A stretch of 64,000 nt of DNA. Origin: Methylothermaceae bacterium. GTDB taxonomy: Bacteria > Pseudomonadota > Gammaproteobacteria > Methylococcales > Methylothermaceae. The translations under genes and the position numbers were made by a program. The stretch spans positions 1 through 64,000 of the forward strand of contig JALSIB010000043.1 of assembly GCA_026981855.1 (NCBI GenBank), in the 5' to 3' direction. Shown one piece after another: positions 32,616-43,403 of the stretch. Within the stretch, counting starts at the first letter, position 1. The number at the start of each line of letters is the position of its first letter. The notes under the pieces are model-generated. The model saw only the letters and a program-made list of their open reading frames with translations, was not told where the DNA came from and did no database searches.

Positions 32616-34637
32616 TCAATTCAAAGGCGTCGCCCGGAGCAATTCGAACAACCGGCGCCCTCCTTCGGTGAAGATCCTGAAATCGGCGGAATACAGTTTT
32701 CCTTGATAGCTCGCCGCAGGAATATGCAAAACATCGTTCTCCACCACCGCGCGCATCGCCTTGAGCTTGAGATCGTTGACGTCCTTCACCGCAAGGGCGG
32801 TGCCGATCCGCTCCGCATCCAGCAGTTCGAAGCGGATCTTGCCGCTTCCATCCACGCGTTTCAGCTGCGCGCTGTACTCGATACCATTGACCTCGACCAC
32901 GGGAATACGCAGCATGCCGTCCTCGACCGTGGATTGCAGCAGCGCGCTCTTCGAAGCGCCCTCGTCCCCGATGGAAGGCGTCAACCGGGTCTGGACGACT
33001 TGCAAGTCATATTGGTCGTCGCTGAAGGGCTCCACCACGATCGATTCTTCCCGGATCTTGCCCTCCCCGCAGTCCACTTCCTTCTTCAACACCACGCTGC
33101 CATCCTCATCGCGCTTCAGGGGCGAGGAAATCACCAGATAATATTTGCCGGGTTTTTTCAGCCCCACTTCCACTTTTCTGCTCTGGCCGAAAGCGGGATC
33201 GATCACTCCCAACAAGGCCTCATCCAGCAGCCCCATATGAAGAGACAAATACAAATGCTCGGCATATGCCACGGCGGCCTGATCATCACTCGTGCCAGGC
33301 AAACCATCATCGCCGGGGCCGCAGACAAGCAGTGGAACCTGCTGTTGCAGCATCTCCTGGGTCACCTTCCTCCCATCGAACAAATAGGCCACCCACGGCC
33401 CCGAACCATCCGTCATCTGGGCGGCGCAGGGGGCGTTTCCGGGGCACAACTCCACCGAGAGGATTTCATCCCCCCCGGTTTCGAGCTCAAAGATATCGAT
33501 ATCGGAACTGGTCATCAACTGGCCGACGATACGCACCGCCGAGTTCAACTTGCTGGCCTGGTCCAGGGTATCGTTGGACTCGATTTCGGTGTCGTTGAAA
33601 TTGGCTTTGGCACTCCGGCCTCCCGGGTTCTGCAAACCGGAACCGGTCACGTTGAAGGTATAGTTGTCCCGCTCGTCGTCGATGGCCGAAACCACCAGGT
33701 AGAATCTGCCCGCTTTTTCCAGCTTGGTGGTAAAGATTTTTTCCTCCTCGGTCGAGCTCTCCCTGACTTGCAGGACATTACCCGCCGAATCGAGAATATC
33801 CAACCGCCACCGGAAAGGGCTGGCGGGCATTTCCACATTGAACGAAGCATTGGGTGTCATGTTGTCGAGCACGTACCAGTCTTCGTCTTCCACGGCGGAA
33901 AGTTGCCCGCTCACCGGAATGCCCGGCGTGACGGGTACCGCGACCGCCATGTGATTGTTGGGTTCGACCTCGAACTGGGATTGATCCAGAAATTCCCGAT
34001 AGCGGGAAACCACGGGCGCCTGCACCTGATCGCCACCAATGCTGAACGAATAGGGAGTTTCCGCATTCCCCGAGGCATGCAGACGCAGGTAATAATCCCC
34101 CCGATCGACCAGAACGAAGGCGAATTTCTGGTCCTCGGACCGGCTTTCCATCGTCAGGAGTGTTTCGCCATTGGCGTCCACCAGATCCATCGACCAATTT
34201 TCTTCCGAGCCCGGCACGGTCAGCTCCACGATACTGTTGGAGGCATTGGTCTGAAAGTGGAACCAGTCCTGATCGTCAGGAGCTTCCAACCTGCCTTCAT
34301 AGGTGGAATCCGGCAGTAACGGGGTCGCTCCGGCCTTGTCGTCGTTGGGCTCGAGCTCGGAAAGCTGACCTCCACCAGAGCTTGGATTGCCACCGGCCTG
34401 ATCCCCGCCAGCGTTGTCCTGCTGACCGCCCTCATTGTCCACAGCCCCTTGGGAGCCGCCCTCCCCTCCTCCGTTTTGTCCATCCCCCAATCCACCGCCG
34501 GAGCCGGGGAAGGGGTCCAGGCCGGGAATGGGATTATTCCCTGTAACGTTATCAATCATATCAGCGGCAATCGCTCCGTGACCCTGACAGACTCCCAGCA
34601 ACATCCCGACCGTCAATGCGAGTGTTTTCATTCTCAT
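32616..34637 (-). CDS. Secreted protein with three PPC-like domains
   Basis: 673-residue exported protein. A signal peptide (about 1-25, cleavage near GAIAA) is followed by a low-complexity Gly/Asn/Gln/Asp-rich stretch (about 30-95). Three bacterial pre-peptidase C-terminal (PPC)-type beta-sandwich repeats then each begin with an E-x-N-D-like motif: ELEPNDDKAGATPL (about 93), EVEPNNHMAVAVPV (about 225) and EIESNDTLDQASKL (about 350). They contain D-x-D-W/I-(Y/F) strands and GxYYLxV cores. A C-terminal part of about 120 residues repeats an I/V-P-x-x-x-Y-pattern. No protease domain is present. It sits between pilQ and aroK, a place normally without a gene in the pilMNOPQ-aroKB locus. Function unknown; a surface or pilus-associated role is inference. 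Confidence 0.8.
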   Translation of the reverse strand: MRMKTLALTVGMLLGVCQGHGAIAADMIDNVTGNNPIPGLDPFPGSGGGLGDGQNGGGEGGSQGAVDNEGGQQDNAGGDQAGGNPSSGGGQLSELEPNDDKAGATPLLPDSTYEGRLEAPDDQDWFHFQTNASNSIVELTVPGSEENWSMDLVDANGETLLTMESRSEDQKFAFVLVDRGDYYLRLHASGNAETPYSFSIGGDQVQAPVVSRYREFLDQSQFEVEPNNHMAVAVPVTPGIPVSGQLSAVEDEDWYVLDNMTPNASFNVEMPASPFRWRLDILDSAGNVLQVRESSTEEEKIFTTKLEKAGRFYLVVSAIDDERDNYTFNVTGSGLQNPGGRSAKANFNDTEIESNDTLDQASKLNSAVRIVGQLMTSSDIDIFELETGGDEILSVELCPGNAPCAAQMTDGSGPWVAYLFDGRKVTQEMLQQQVPLLVCGPGDDGLPGTSDDQAAVAYAEHLYLSLHMGLLDEALLGVIDPAFGQSRKVEVGLKKPGKYYLVISSPLKRDEDGSVVLKKEVDCGEGKIREESIVVEPFSDDQYDLQVVQTRLTPSIGDEGASKSALLQSTVEDGMLRIPVVEVNGIEYSAQLKRVDGSGKIRFELLDAERIGTALAVKDVNDLKLKAMRAVVENDVLHIPAASYQGKLYSADFRIFTEGGRRLFELLRATPLN

Positions 34638-34694
34638 AAATCGTCCTCTTCGAAAATTGATTTGGCAATGCTTTCCCCGGGTGTCAGGGGATCA

Positions 34695-36848
34695 TCAGCG
34701 CAACGCAACCGCCTGTTTCAAAATCTTCGGGGTGATGAAGATCAGCAGCTCGTTCTTCCGGTCCGTGACGGCGGTTTTGCGGAAGAAGAACCCGAACCCC
34801 GGCAAATCGCCGAAAAACGGCACCTTGTCCACGGTCTTGCGTTTTTCCCGCTCATAGACGCCACCCAGCACCACGGTTTCCCCATTGGCGACCTGCACGG
34901 TGGTACGGATTTCCCGCTTGTTGATCGCGACTCCGCCGGGGGTGATATCGCCTTGGGCGTCCTTTTTCACCATCAGGTCCATGACCACCCGGTCGTCGGG
35001 GGTGATGTGGGGCGTCACATCCAGCTTCAGAACCGCTTCCTTGAATTGCGTCTGGGTTCCATTCTGGCTGACGGTCTGGAAGGGAATCTCCACCCCCTGT
35101 TCGATGGAGGCCTTAGTCTGATCCTGGGTCACCACCTTGGGCATGGAGACGACCTCCCCCCGGTTCTCGGCCTGGAGGGCCGAAATCTCAAGACGCATCA
35201 GATAATCGTTCAATTTGAAGATCGCTATGCCAAACGCCCCGCCGGCACCAGGCCCCACCGCGGCGGGCAAATCCACAATGGAACCGACCGCGTCCAGGGC
35301 ACCCCCGATGGAGGTCTGACGATTGCCCAAAGAGCCGGAATCCCGGCGGGCGGCCAGCTTCACGCCGAGTTCACGTGAGAAACCATCGTCGGCGATCACC
35401 ACGCGGGACTCGATCAGAACCTGCCTCACCGGGCGGTCCAGCCGGAGGACCAGTTGACGCACGGCCTCCAGGTTGGTGGGCGTATCCTTGACGATCAGAA
35501 TGTTGGTCCTAGGATCGATATTCACCTCGCCCCTGGCAGAGAGAATGGATCCGCCGGCCACGGCGCCGTCGACAGCCGCCGACGCACCCTCATCAAAATT
35601 GGTGGTGTATTCGGGTACGGTACCCGTCTCTTGCCTTGCGGCCGTGCGCTGCATTCCTTTCAACACCTGCATGATATCCGCCGCCTTGGCGTAATTGAGC
35701 TGGATGATTTCCGTCCGCAGGGGCTCTTTCTGCTCCTTGAATTGGACATGTTCGAGTTCTTTCTTCTCCAGCTTGATGATTTCATCCAACGGCGCGATCC
35801 AGACCACATCCCCTTCCTTGCGTTTTCCCAGGCCCTTGGCCTTCAAGATCAAATCCAAAGCCTGATCCCAGGGGACGTTGTTGAGACGCAGGGTGACATT
35901 GCCTTTGACCGAATCCGCGGCGATGATGTTGAGCCCGGTGAAATCCGCCAGAATCTGCAGGACCGAGCGGACCGGGATGTCCTGGAAGTTCAGGGACAAC
36001 TTTTGTCCCGTGTAGGGAAACTTCTTTTTCTGGACCTTTTCCTTCTCGGCCCGGGTCAAGGGGCGGAATTCTATGGTCAGGAGCTTGTCGGACTGGTAGG
36101 AAAGGTAATCGTAAGCCGATGCCCCCGGCACCACGACGATCCGTGTCTTCTTGCCATCGGAAAACGCCGATACGCTCTTGACCGGGGTGGCGAAATCGGT
36201 GACATCGAACTTTTTCGCCAGTTTGGGTGGCAACGTGGTGTTGAGGAAGGTCGCGATCACCCGGCCGCCTTCTTCCCGCAAGTCCACCAGCGTGTTGGGA
36301 TTGGCCAAATGGATCAAAATCCGCCCTTCCCCCTGCGGTCCACGGCGAAAATCGATTTTTTCGATACGTTGACCCAACAGATCCCGACCGCCCGCCTTGG
36401 TGGAAGCGGCTGCCGAGACGGCGGCGCTGCCGGCATTGTTGACCGTCAACAACAACCTGTTTCCCTCCGCCTGGAGTTCGTAGGGCGCCTGCTGGAGTTG
36501 ATTGATCACGACCCGTGACCGTCCGCCGCCCTCGACCACGTTCACCCGGGTGACCACCCCCAGATTGACGGGAATCTTTTTCTTTTCGAGGGCGCTTTTG
36601 ACGCCGGCGAAATCCATCACGATACGCGCCGGATTATTGGTTTGGAACACTTTGGGGGTGACAGCCGGGCCATCGAATTTGAAAACCAGCTGCAACTTGT
36701 CCCCGGGCAACGTTTTGAACTGGAGATCCTGCAGTTTTGTCTCTTCCGCATTCACACTCAAGGCCAGAAGGAGCCACCCCACCAGCCAACCCAGGCGTAA
36801 AACGCCTGTCACATTCCCTTGCCCGCCCGCAACGTTGTCATTAAACAT
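34695..36848 (-). CDS. pilQ: Type IV pilus secretin PilQ
   Basis: 717-residue outer-membrane secretin through which type IV pili pass. After a signal peptide (about 1-33) there are two AMIN domains (about 40-260) for peptidoglycan binding, an STN/N0 domain (LNFQDIPVRSVLQILADFTGLNII), an N1 domain with the RTNILIVKDTP strand, and the C-terminal secretin pore. The pore has VIADDGFSRELGVKLA, GEVVSMPKVVTQDQTKA and the terminal VPFFGDLPGFGFFFRKT lip. Promoter-distal gene of pilMNOPQ. Confidence 0.96.
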   Translation of the reverse strand: MFNDNVAGGQGNVTGVLRLGWLVGWLLLALSVNAEETKLQDLQFKTLPGDKLQLVFKFDGPAVTPKVFQTNNPARIVMDFAGVKSALEKKKIPVNLGVVTRVNVVEGGGRSRVVINQLQQAPYELQAEGNRLLLTVNNAGSAAVSAAASTKAGGRDLLGQRIEKIDFRRGPQGEGRILIHLANPNTLVDLREEGGRVIATFLNTTLPPKLAKKFDVTDFATPVKSVSAFSDGKKTRIVVVPGASAYDYLSYQSDKLLTIEFRPLTRAEKEKVQKKKFPYTGQKLSLNFQDIPVRSVLQILADFTGLNIIAADSVKGNVTLRLNNVPWDQALDLILKAKGLGKRKEGDVVWIAPLDEIIKLEKKELEHVQFKEQKEPLRTEIIQLNYAKAADIMQVLKGMQRTAARQETGTVPEYTTNFDEGASAAVDGAVAGGSILSARGEVNIDPRTNILIVKDTPTNLEAVRQLVLRLDRPVRQVLIESRVVIADDGFSRELGVKLAARRDSGSLGNRQTSIGGALDAVGSIVDLPAAVGPGAGGAFGIAIFKLNDYLMRLEISALQAENRGEVVSMPKVVTQDQTKASIEQGVEIPFQTVSQNGTQTQFKEAVLKLDVTPHITPDDRVVMDLMVKKDAQGDITPGGVAINKREIRTTVQVANGETVVLGGVYEREKRKTVDKVPFFGDLPGFGFFFRKTAVTDRKNELLIFITPKILKQAVALR

Positions 36849-36883
36849 AAGCGTCTACCTTCTCACGTTGTAACCAAAACATT

Positions 36884-37417
36884 TCAATCAGCCAATGCCA
36901 CCGCGGCTTCCTTTTCCCGCCAGTTCCCCGGAGAATCAGGAACGATTTCTATCAACTCGATCCGGTCGTCGAGCACACGCACGATACGGCCGTAATTGCG
37001 GCCCATGTGATTGCCCGCGCGAACCCTGTAGATGGTCCCTTCAGCGGTCTGCACCAACGCCCAAAGCACATCGCCCTTCCTGACCGTCCCCACCATTCTC
37101 AAACTGTCGAGTGAATAGGATTCCAGCGCCTCCCTTGGCCGGGTGGTATCGGGCTTGATGCCATTGCCTGTCATCGCGACCTGGGGGGCGGGCTCCTGGT
37201 TGGCGGGTTTGAAGGGGTCACGCAAGCCTTCCGGCTCGAACACATACGTCTGCACCATCTTGATTTCCGGCAAGGGCTTGATGGCCCCCTTCGGGCGCGC
37301 CTTGACCTCGGCGACGTAGCGCTCAAGGTCGGATATGTCGCGATCGCTGCAACCACTCAGCAGCACGATCACGGCCAACGATAAAAGACGGATCGCCCCC
37401 GGCACTTTTCCAACCAT
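36884..37417 (-). CDS. pilP: Type IV pilus assembly lipoprotein PilP
   Basis: 177-residue inner-membrane lipoprotein; lipobox VLLSGC at about 18-23. The HR region RDPFKP and the C-terminal beta domain (MVGTVRKGDVLWALVQTAEGTIYRVRAGNHMGRNYGRI) that docks with PilQ are conserved. Its start shares one base with the pilO stop. Confidence 0.95.
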   Translation of the reverse strand: MVGKVPGAIRLLSLAVIVLLSGCSDRDISDLERYVAEVKARPKGAIKPLPEIKMVQTYVFEPEGLRDPFKPANQEPAPQVAMTGNGIKPDTTRPREALESYSLDSLRMVGTVRKGDVLWALVQTAEGTIYRVRAGNHMGRNYGRIVRVLDDRIELIEIVPDSPGNWREKEAAVALAD

Positions 37418-38046
37418 TATCTTCTACCCCGCTTTCTTCCTTTATGTCGTTTCTTGTTGACCTTGCCCTCGCCTTCCTCCAGGTATCGATAGGTCTTGAT
37501 GACGGCGTTCATCACCAGTTTGTCACCGCCATTGATGGGATTGATGGCGACATTGTGCACCGTCACGATTCTGGGCAGTGACGCCAGGCCACTGACAAAA
37601 GTACCAAGCTGCTCATAGGTGCCAAGCACCCTGACCTTGATGGGCAATTCGGCATAGAAGTCCTTTTTGATCTCCCCCTGGGGCTGGAAAAGCTCAAACT
37701 CCAGGCCGCTGGCCAATCCCGTCTGGGAAACGTCCACCAACAAGGCAGGCACCTCGGCTTTATTGGGTAATTGCCGCAACATATCGCCGAAGGTTTTTTC
37801 CATTTCCGCAAGCTGCTGCTTGTATTCCTCCAGATTGGCGGCCTTCTTCTGTTTGAAGGCGAAGGTTTTTTTCAACGCTTCTTCCTTGCCTTGAACTTCC
37901 TCCAGCGAAGCGAGTTGATCCTGGGTGTCGAAGTAGAACCAAAGCCCCACCACCAGCAGGGACAGGAGGACGATCGTCACCAGCTTGACCGGCCACGGCC
38001 ATGTGCCGGCCGCTTCCAGATCCCAGTTGACTTCGGATAGGTTCAT
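37417..38046 (-). CDS. pilO: Type IV pilus alignment protein PilO
   Basis: 209-residue bitopic inner-membrane protein: short cytoplasmic N-terminus, one helix (about 20-40), a coiled coil (about 45-85) and a ferredoxin-like periplasmic fold (TGLASGLEFELFQPQGEIKKDFYAELPI). It forms heterodimers with PilN. The lysine/arginine-rich tail (KKRHKGRKRGRR) is unusually basic. Confidence 0.94.
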   Translation of the reverse strand: MNLSEVNWDLEAAGTWPWPVKLVTIVLLSLLVVGLWFYFDTQDQLASLEEVQGKEEALKKTFAFKQKKAANLEEYKQQLAEMEKTFGDMLRQLPNKAEVPALLVDVSQTGLASGLEFELFQPQGEIKKDFYAELPIKVRVLGTYEQLGTFVSGLASLPRIVTVHNVAINPINGGDKLVMNAVIKTYRYLEEGEGKVNKKRHKGRKRGRR

Positions 38047-38618
38047 GATTGCTTGCCTCCGGGCTTCTTCTCGGTGGGATGTTCCTGGATGATCTGCAAG
38101 GAGAAACGGCCTTGCCGCCCACGCTTGGACGGATTCTTCGATTCAATAATCTTGAGTTTGGGTTTCTGCATCCACGCAGATGCCTCGATATTGCGCATGT
38201 AGGCGGATATCCTGGCGTTGGATTGCGAAACGCCCGCCACTTCCAGCTTGTCACCGGATTGCCGGAACTTGGTCAGGAAGATGCCATTTGGCACGGTCTT
38301 CGCCAATGCGTCGAACAAATGAACGATTTCCGGCCGGCTGGATTGAAGCCGCTGAATGATTTCCATCTTGGCGATCAAAAGATCACGCTTCTTTTCCAGA
38401 TCCTTGATTTCCCGGATTTTCCGGTCCAGTATGGAAATCTGTGAAGAAAGGTATTGATTGCGGAACTGCTGATACTCGATCCGGTCGGCGATATAGAGAT
38501 GAAGCATCAGCATCACGATTGCAGCAAACCCCATCGCCGCGCCGATCGCCAGAAAGAACTCTTGTTGCTGCTGCCGGCGGCGCTCTTCACGCCAGGGAAG
38601 TAGATTAATACGAGCCAT
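38043..38618 (-). CDS. pilN: Type IV pilus inner-membrane protein PilN
   Basis: 191 residues from the ATG at 38618 (a TTG three codons upstream is an alternative with better Shine-Dalgarno spacing). The N-terminal INLLPWRE binds the PilM groove, and is followed by one membrane helix (about 25-45), coiled coil and a ferredoxin-like domain. ATGA overlap with pilO. Confidence 0.94.
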   Translation of the reverse strand: MARINLLPWREERRRQQQQEFFLAIGAAMGFAAIVMLMLHLYIADRIEYQQFRNQYLSSQISILDRKIREIKDLEKKRDLLIAKMEIIQRLQSSRPEIVHLFDALAKTVPNGIFLTKFRQSGDKLEVAGVSQSNARISAYMRNIEASAWMQKPKLKIIESKNPSKRGRQGRFSLQIIQEHPTEKKPGGKQS

Positions 38619-38619
38619 G

Positions 38620-39756
<1,137 letters not shown>

Positions 39757-39870
39757 TCACTTTGTAGTATAGTTAATAATCCTGGTTGTACAGGCCGGAA
39801 GGCGCCGGCGGCCATTCCCGGCCCAAATATTTGACTCGTATCACATAATTTTCCTCGCCCACACTGGATC

Positions 39871-42207
39871 ATGCGTATTCTTCTCAAAGGCTTGGGGTGG
39901 TTCTTTGTCGCCCTCCTCTTCACCAGCCTGGCCCTGGCAGCAGCGCTCTATCATCATCTGAGCCCCAAACTTCCGGACCCAAAATCCCTGCATCACGTCG
40001 ACTACCAGTTACCGCTGGAAATCTATAGCCGTCGCGGCGAACTCATTGCCACCTTCGGCGACAAAAAACGCATTCCCGTCAGAATCAACGAAACACCCAA
40101 AACTGTGATTCACGCCTTCCTGGCCGCTGAAGACGCCCGCTTCTACGAGCATCCAGGCGTCGATATCCACGGATTGTTCCGGGCCGTGTTGGAATTGGTC
40201 CGTACCGGCTACAAGCACCAGGGCGGGAGCACGATCACCATGCAGGTGGCGCGCAATTTTTTCCTGAGCCCGGAAAAGACTTATGAACGCAAGCTCAAAG
40301 AAATCCTCCTGGCGATGAAAATCGAGCGGGAGTTAACCAAGGACGAGATACTCGAGCTCTATTTGAATAAAATCTATCTGGGTCATCACGCATACGGCGT
40401 CGCCGCCGCCGCCCAGATCTATTACGGCAAACCCCTTCAGCAGCTGGATCTCGCCCAGGTGGCTATGATCGCGGGCCTGCCCAAGGCGCCGTCGCGTTTC
40501 AACCCGATCTCGAATCCCGGGCGGGCGCTGGAAAGGCGCAACTACGTTCTCCGGCGCATGCTGGAGCTGGAATTCATTACCCCCGCCCAATACCAAGCCG
40601 CCATTTCCCGCCCTGTCACCGCGTCGCTCAAGCGGCCCGATCACTCCCCCCTCGCGCCTTACGTCGCCGAATGGGTTCGCGCTTACCTTTACCAAAAGTA
40701 CGGAGAGGCTATCTATACGAAGGGCTTCCGGGTCACGACCACCCTCGATACCCGGCTTCAGTCCGCGGCGAAAAAGGCTGTCCGGTACGCGCTTCACGCC
40801 TATGACGAACGTCACGGCTACCGGGGACCGGAAGCCCGCGTAGCCCCCGGCGCTCCACCGCAGGTGAAAAAAGACGCTTTGGACACATTGAAAAACGTTG
40901 AAGGTATTTTGCCCGCATGGGTCACCGCCATCGACCCCAAAGCCAAGTCGGCAACGCTCGAGCTGAGGGACGGGAAAACCATCGTACTTGCCTGGGAAGG
41001 GATCAAATGGGCCCGGAAAAGCCTCCCCGGTGACCGGCTGGGTCCCCCTCCACGGCGCGTGGAAGCGGTTCTTCAGCCAGGGGATGTGATTCGGGTTCGC
41101 AAGGATGAAAAAGGGAAATGGCGCCTCGCCCAAATCCCGGAAGTCCAGGGGGCGTTGGTGTCCATGGACAGCCGGGACGGCGCCATTCTTGCCCTCCAGG
41201 GAGGGTATGACTTTGATTTGAGCAAGTTCAACCGTGCCACTCAGGCGCAACGACAACCAGGTTCGGGATTCAAACCCGTTTTGTACACCGCCGCACTCGA
41301 ATCCGGATTCACTGCCGCCAGCCTGGTCAATGACGCCCCCGTCGTGTACCACAATGGGGAAACCGACTGGAGACCCGAGAACTATAGTGGAAAATTCTAT
41401 GGTCCCACCCGTTTGAGGGTGGCGCTCAGGAACTCCCGCAATCTGGTTTCCATCCGTCTTTTACAGTCGATCGGTATCGACAAGGTCATAGAAACAGCCG
41501 AACGCTTCGGGTTCAAACCGGATCAACTCCCCAAAACCCCCACCCTGGCGCTTGGAAGTGGCACCGCAACGCTACTGGACATGGGACGACTCTTCTCCGT
41601 CTTCGCCAATGGCGGCTGGCGGATCACCCCCCACATTATCGAAAAAGTGGCGCTTCACAATGGCGAAATCCTGGAGCAGGCGCATCCGGGAAAGGCGTGT
41701 GATCATTGCGCCGATGCCGCGCCGAGAATCATTTCTCCGCGCATCCATTACATCATGCATTCCCTGCTCCAGGATGTGGTCCGCCGGGGCACCGCGGTCC
41801 GCGCAAAACAACTGGGGCGCGATGATCTGGCGGGCAAGACCGGAACGACCAATGACCAACGAGACGCCTGGTTCAATGGCTACGCTTCCCCTTTGGTCGC
41901 CATCAGTTGGGTCGGTTTCGACTCTTCCAAACCTCTGGGCAGGGGGGAAACGGGCGCCAAAGCGGCATTGCCCATGTGGATTGAGTACATGAAAGTGGCT
42001 TTGAGGGAACAACCGGAATCCCGTTTCCCCATACCGGAAGGATTGCTCACCGTCCGGATAGATCCCTCGAGCGGCCTGCGCACCGCTGCCGGAGCCCCTT
42101 CCATCGCGGAAATCTTCCGCCAGGAACACGTTCCCGACTACCGCCCTGCCACACTGCAACCTTCCTCGGGGGGTCAAGCCGAATCCGTATTGAATTCGCT
42201 CTATTGA
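39871..42207 (+). CDS. mrcA: Penicillin-binding protein 1A
   Basis: 778-residue bifunctional peptidoglycan synthase. An N-terminal membrane anchor (about 8-30) is followed by a GT51 glycosyltransferase with FLAAEDARFYEHPGVD, the second catalytic-site motif QGGSTITMQVARN and IYLGHHAYGV. An OB-like insert comes next, then the transpeptidase with SGFK as the SxxK nucleophile motif, SRN as SxN and KTGTT. The divergent arrangement with pilM is the usual one in gammaproteobacteria. Confidence 0.95.
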   Translation: MRILLKGLGWFFVALLFTSLALAAALYHHLSPKLPDPKSLHHVDYQLPLEIYSRRGELIATFGDKKRIPVRINETPKTVIHAFLAAEDARFYEHPGVDIHGLFRAVLELVRTGYKHQGGSTITMQVARNFFLSPEKTYERKLKEILLAMKIERELTKDEILELYLNKIYLGHHAYGVAAAAQIYYGKPLQQLDLAQVAMIAGLPKAPSRFNPISNPGRALERRNYVLRRMLELEFITPAQYQAAISRPVTASLKRPDHSPLAPYVAEWVRAYLYQKYGEAIYTKGFRVTTTLDTRLQSAAKKAVRYALHAYDERHGYRGPEARVAPGAPPQVKKDALDTLKNVEGILPAWVTAIDPKAKSATLELRDGKTIVLAWEGIKWARKSLPGDRLGPPPRRVEAVLQPGDVIRVRKDEKGKWRLAQIPEVQGALVSMDSRDGAILALQGGYDFDLSKFNRATQAQRQPGSGFKPVLYTAALESGFTAASLVNDAPVVYHNGETDWRPENYSGKFYGPTRLRVALRNSRNLVSIRLLQSIGIDKVIETAERFGFKPDQLPKTPTLALGSGTATLLDMGRLFSVFANGGWRITPHIIEKVALHNGEILEQAHPGKACDHCADAAPRIISPRIHYIMHSLLQDVVRRGTAVRAKQLGRDDLAGKTGTTNDQRDAWFNGYASPLVAISWVGFDSSKPLGRGETGAKAALPMWIEYMKVALREQPESRFPIPEGLLTVRIDPSSGLRTAAGAPSIAEIFRQEHVPDYRPATLQPSSGGQAESVLNSLY

Positions 42208-42223
42208 AACGACCCGGCAGAAA

Positions 42224-42799
42224 ATGGACCTGACCCGCAATCATATCCGTATCGCCCAACTGAGCGCACGCATCATCGTGGAAGAAGGGGTGGACGACTA
42301 CGCGGTGGCCAAACGCAAGGCTTCGGAAAGATTGGGACTGGACTGGAGAAAATTTCTGCCTGACGACAATACGGTCACCGCCGCCTTACAAGAATACCAC
42401 CGTATTTTCCGCTTTCAGCGGCAAGACGAATTCATTTACCGGTCAAGAAAAACCGCGCTGGAGGCAATGGAATTGCTCGAGGGATTTTTCCCCCGCCTGA
42501 CAGGAGGCGTATTGGAAGGCACGGCGGGCGAACACAACCCCATCGTCCTGAATCTTTACCCGGAGATCCCCGAGGAAGTGGTATGGAAACTTGCCGGCAC
42601 CGGGATTCGTTTCCGGGAAGCGCCCGACCTGGTACTAAAACACGGCAAGGGAAGAATGGAAATCCCTGTACTCATGCTTGAATGGAATGGGCGGCTCATC
42701 GAGGTCCGCCTGTACCCACCCAAGGCCCGAAACCAGTTACGAAACAATCAGCCCGGCGCCACCATCAAGACACTGCGAAAACTGGTAGAGAAAGGTTGA
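42224..42799 (+). CDS. Conserved hypothetical protein, possibly nucleotidyltransferase-like
   Basis: 191 residues, 16 nt downstream of the PBP1A gene and probably co-transcribed. The N-terminal helical half (NHIRIAQLSARIIVEEGVDDYAVAKRKASERLG, RSRKTALEAMELLEGFFPRLTGGVLEG) and the segment LTGGVLEGTAGEHNPIVLNLY resemble a minimal nucleotidyltransferase-type region containing the G-x-x-L-x-G-T pattern, but no clear D-x-D is present. Soluble, no signal peptide. No function assigned. Confidence 0.7.
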   Translation: MDLTRNHIRIAQLSARIIVEEGVDDYAVAKRKASERLGLDWRKFLPDDNTVTAALQEYHRIFRFQRQDEFIYRSRKTALEAMELLEGFFPRLTGGVLEGTAGEHNPIVLNLYPEIPEEVVWKLAGTGIRFREAPDLVLKHGKGRMEIPVLMLEWNGRLIEVRLYPPKARNQLRNNQPGATIKTLRKLVEKG

Positions 42800-42829
42800 C
42801 CGGCAAGGCAGGGGGAGCGCCTTTGCCGG
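42800..42829. terminator. Bidirectional hairpin between converging genes
   Basis: CCGGCAAGGC (42800-42809) pairs with GCCTTTGCCGG (42819-42829) with one bulged A and a 9-nt loop, directly after the stop codon of the hypothetical gene and 19 nt after the rpmE stop. It has no T tract on either side. Confidence 0.5.
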
Positions 42830-42848
42830 AACCAACATGCGGTGAAGC

Positions 42849-43052
42849 TTATTTGCCGCCGTATTTCCGCCGGAACTTGTCCACCCTGCCCGCGGTATCG
42901 ACGATTTTCTGCTTGCCCGTATAGAAGGGATGGCAGGCAGAGCAAACTTCCACATGGATGTCCCGCCCCAAGGTGGAGTGGGTTTCGATGGTATTGCCAC
43001 AACTGCAGGTGATCGTGACAGCCGTGTATTCAGGATGAATACCAGATTTCAT
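42849..43052 (-). CDS. rpmE: 50S ribosomal protein L31
   Basis: 67-residue L31 of the zinc-binding (C+) type: cysteines in TCSCGNTI and EVCSACHPF form the Zn site, followed by [22 protein letters not shown]. The ATG at 43052 has GAGGT upstream and gives the standard MKSGIHPEY start. A separate promoter is predicted about 55 nt upstream. Monocistronic. Confidence 0.96.
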   Translation of the reverse strand: MKSGIHPEYTAVTITCSCGNTIETHSTLGRDIHVEVCSACHPFYTGKQKIVDTAGRVDKFRRKYGGK

Positions 43053-43104
43053 CGGGATGACCTCGCATCTGTTCGGATTTAACATTCAATACATTAATCG
43101 AGTA

Positions 43105-43133
43105 ATGATAAGAAACGCCATATCCTTTGGCAA
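43105..43133 (-). promoter_or_regulatory. Predicted sigma70 promoter of rpmE
   Basis: TTGCCA (43128-43133) and TATCAT (43105-43110) on the minus strand are 17 nt apart, each matching consensus at five of six positions. Transcription would start near 43098, 46 nt before the ATG. Confidence 0.6.
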
Positions 43134-43403
43134 GAAAAACTCATGCTGTGTTAACCTACGGCGGTTCCGACGGTCAATCGTCGCCGGTACGGCGCAAGCG
43201 GGAAAACAGCTCCTCCAGCAGTCAGCACTGCGCTCCCCTTCCGCGATGCGTTCCCGCAAACCGGAGCCATAGCGGGTGACATTGGTCCATGGCAGGCTCC
43301 TTATGATCATCATCAGGGATCGGTCGGAGCATCTTGCGGGGCCACGATCCGTCTGTCCCTGCGTTATAATGAAGTGGCCCGAGATCCCTTTTGGAGCGCG
43401 CCC
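43134..43403. other. Intergenic region with possible coding remnant
   Basis: About 270 nt between the rpmE promoter and the coiled-coil gene. On the minus strand there are protein-like stretches in different frames (GSGLRERIAEGE, then a shifted LLEELFSRLRRTGDD ending at a TGA near 43178), suggesting a decayed small gene. I see no start, promoter or RNA gene that would make it functional. Confidence 0.25.
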
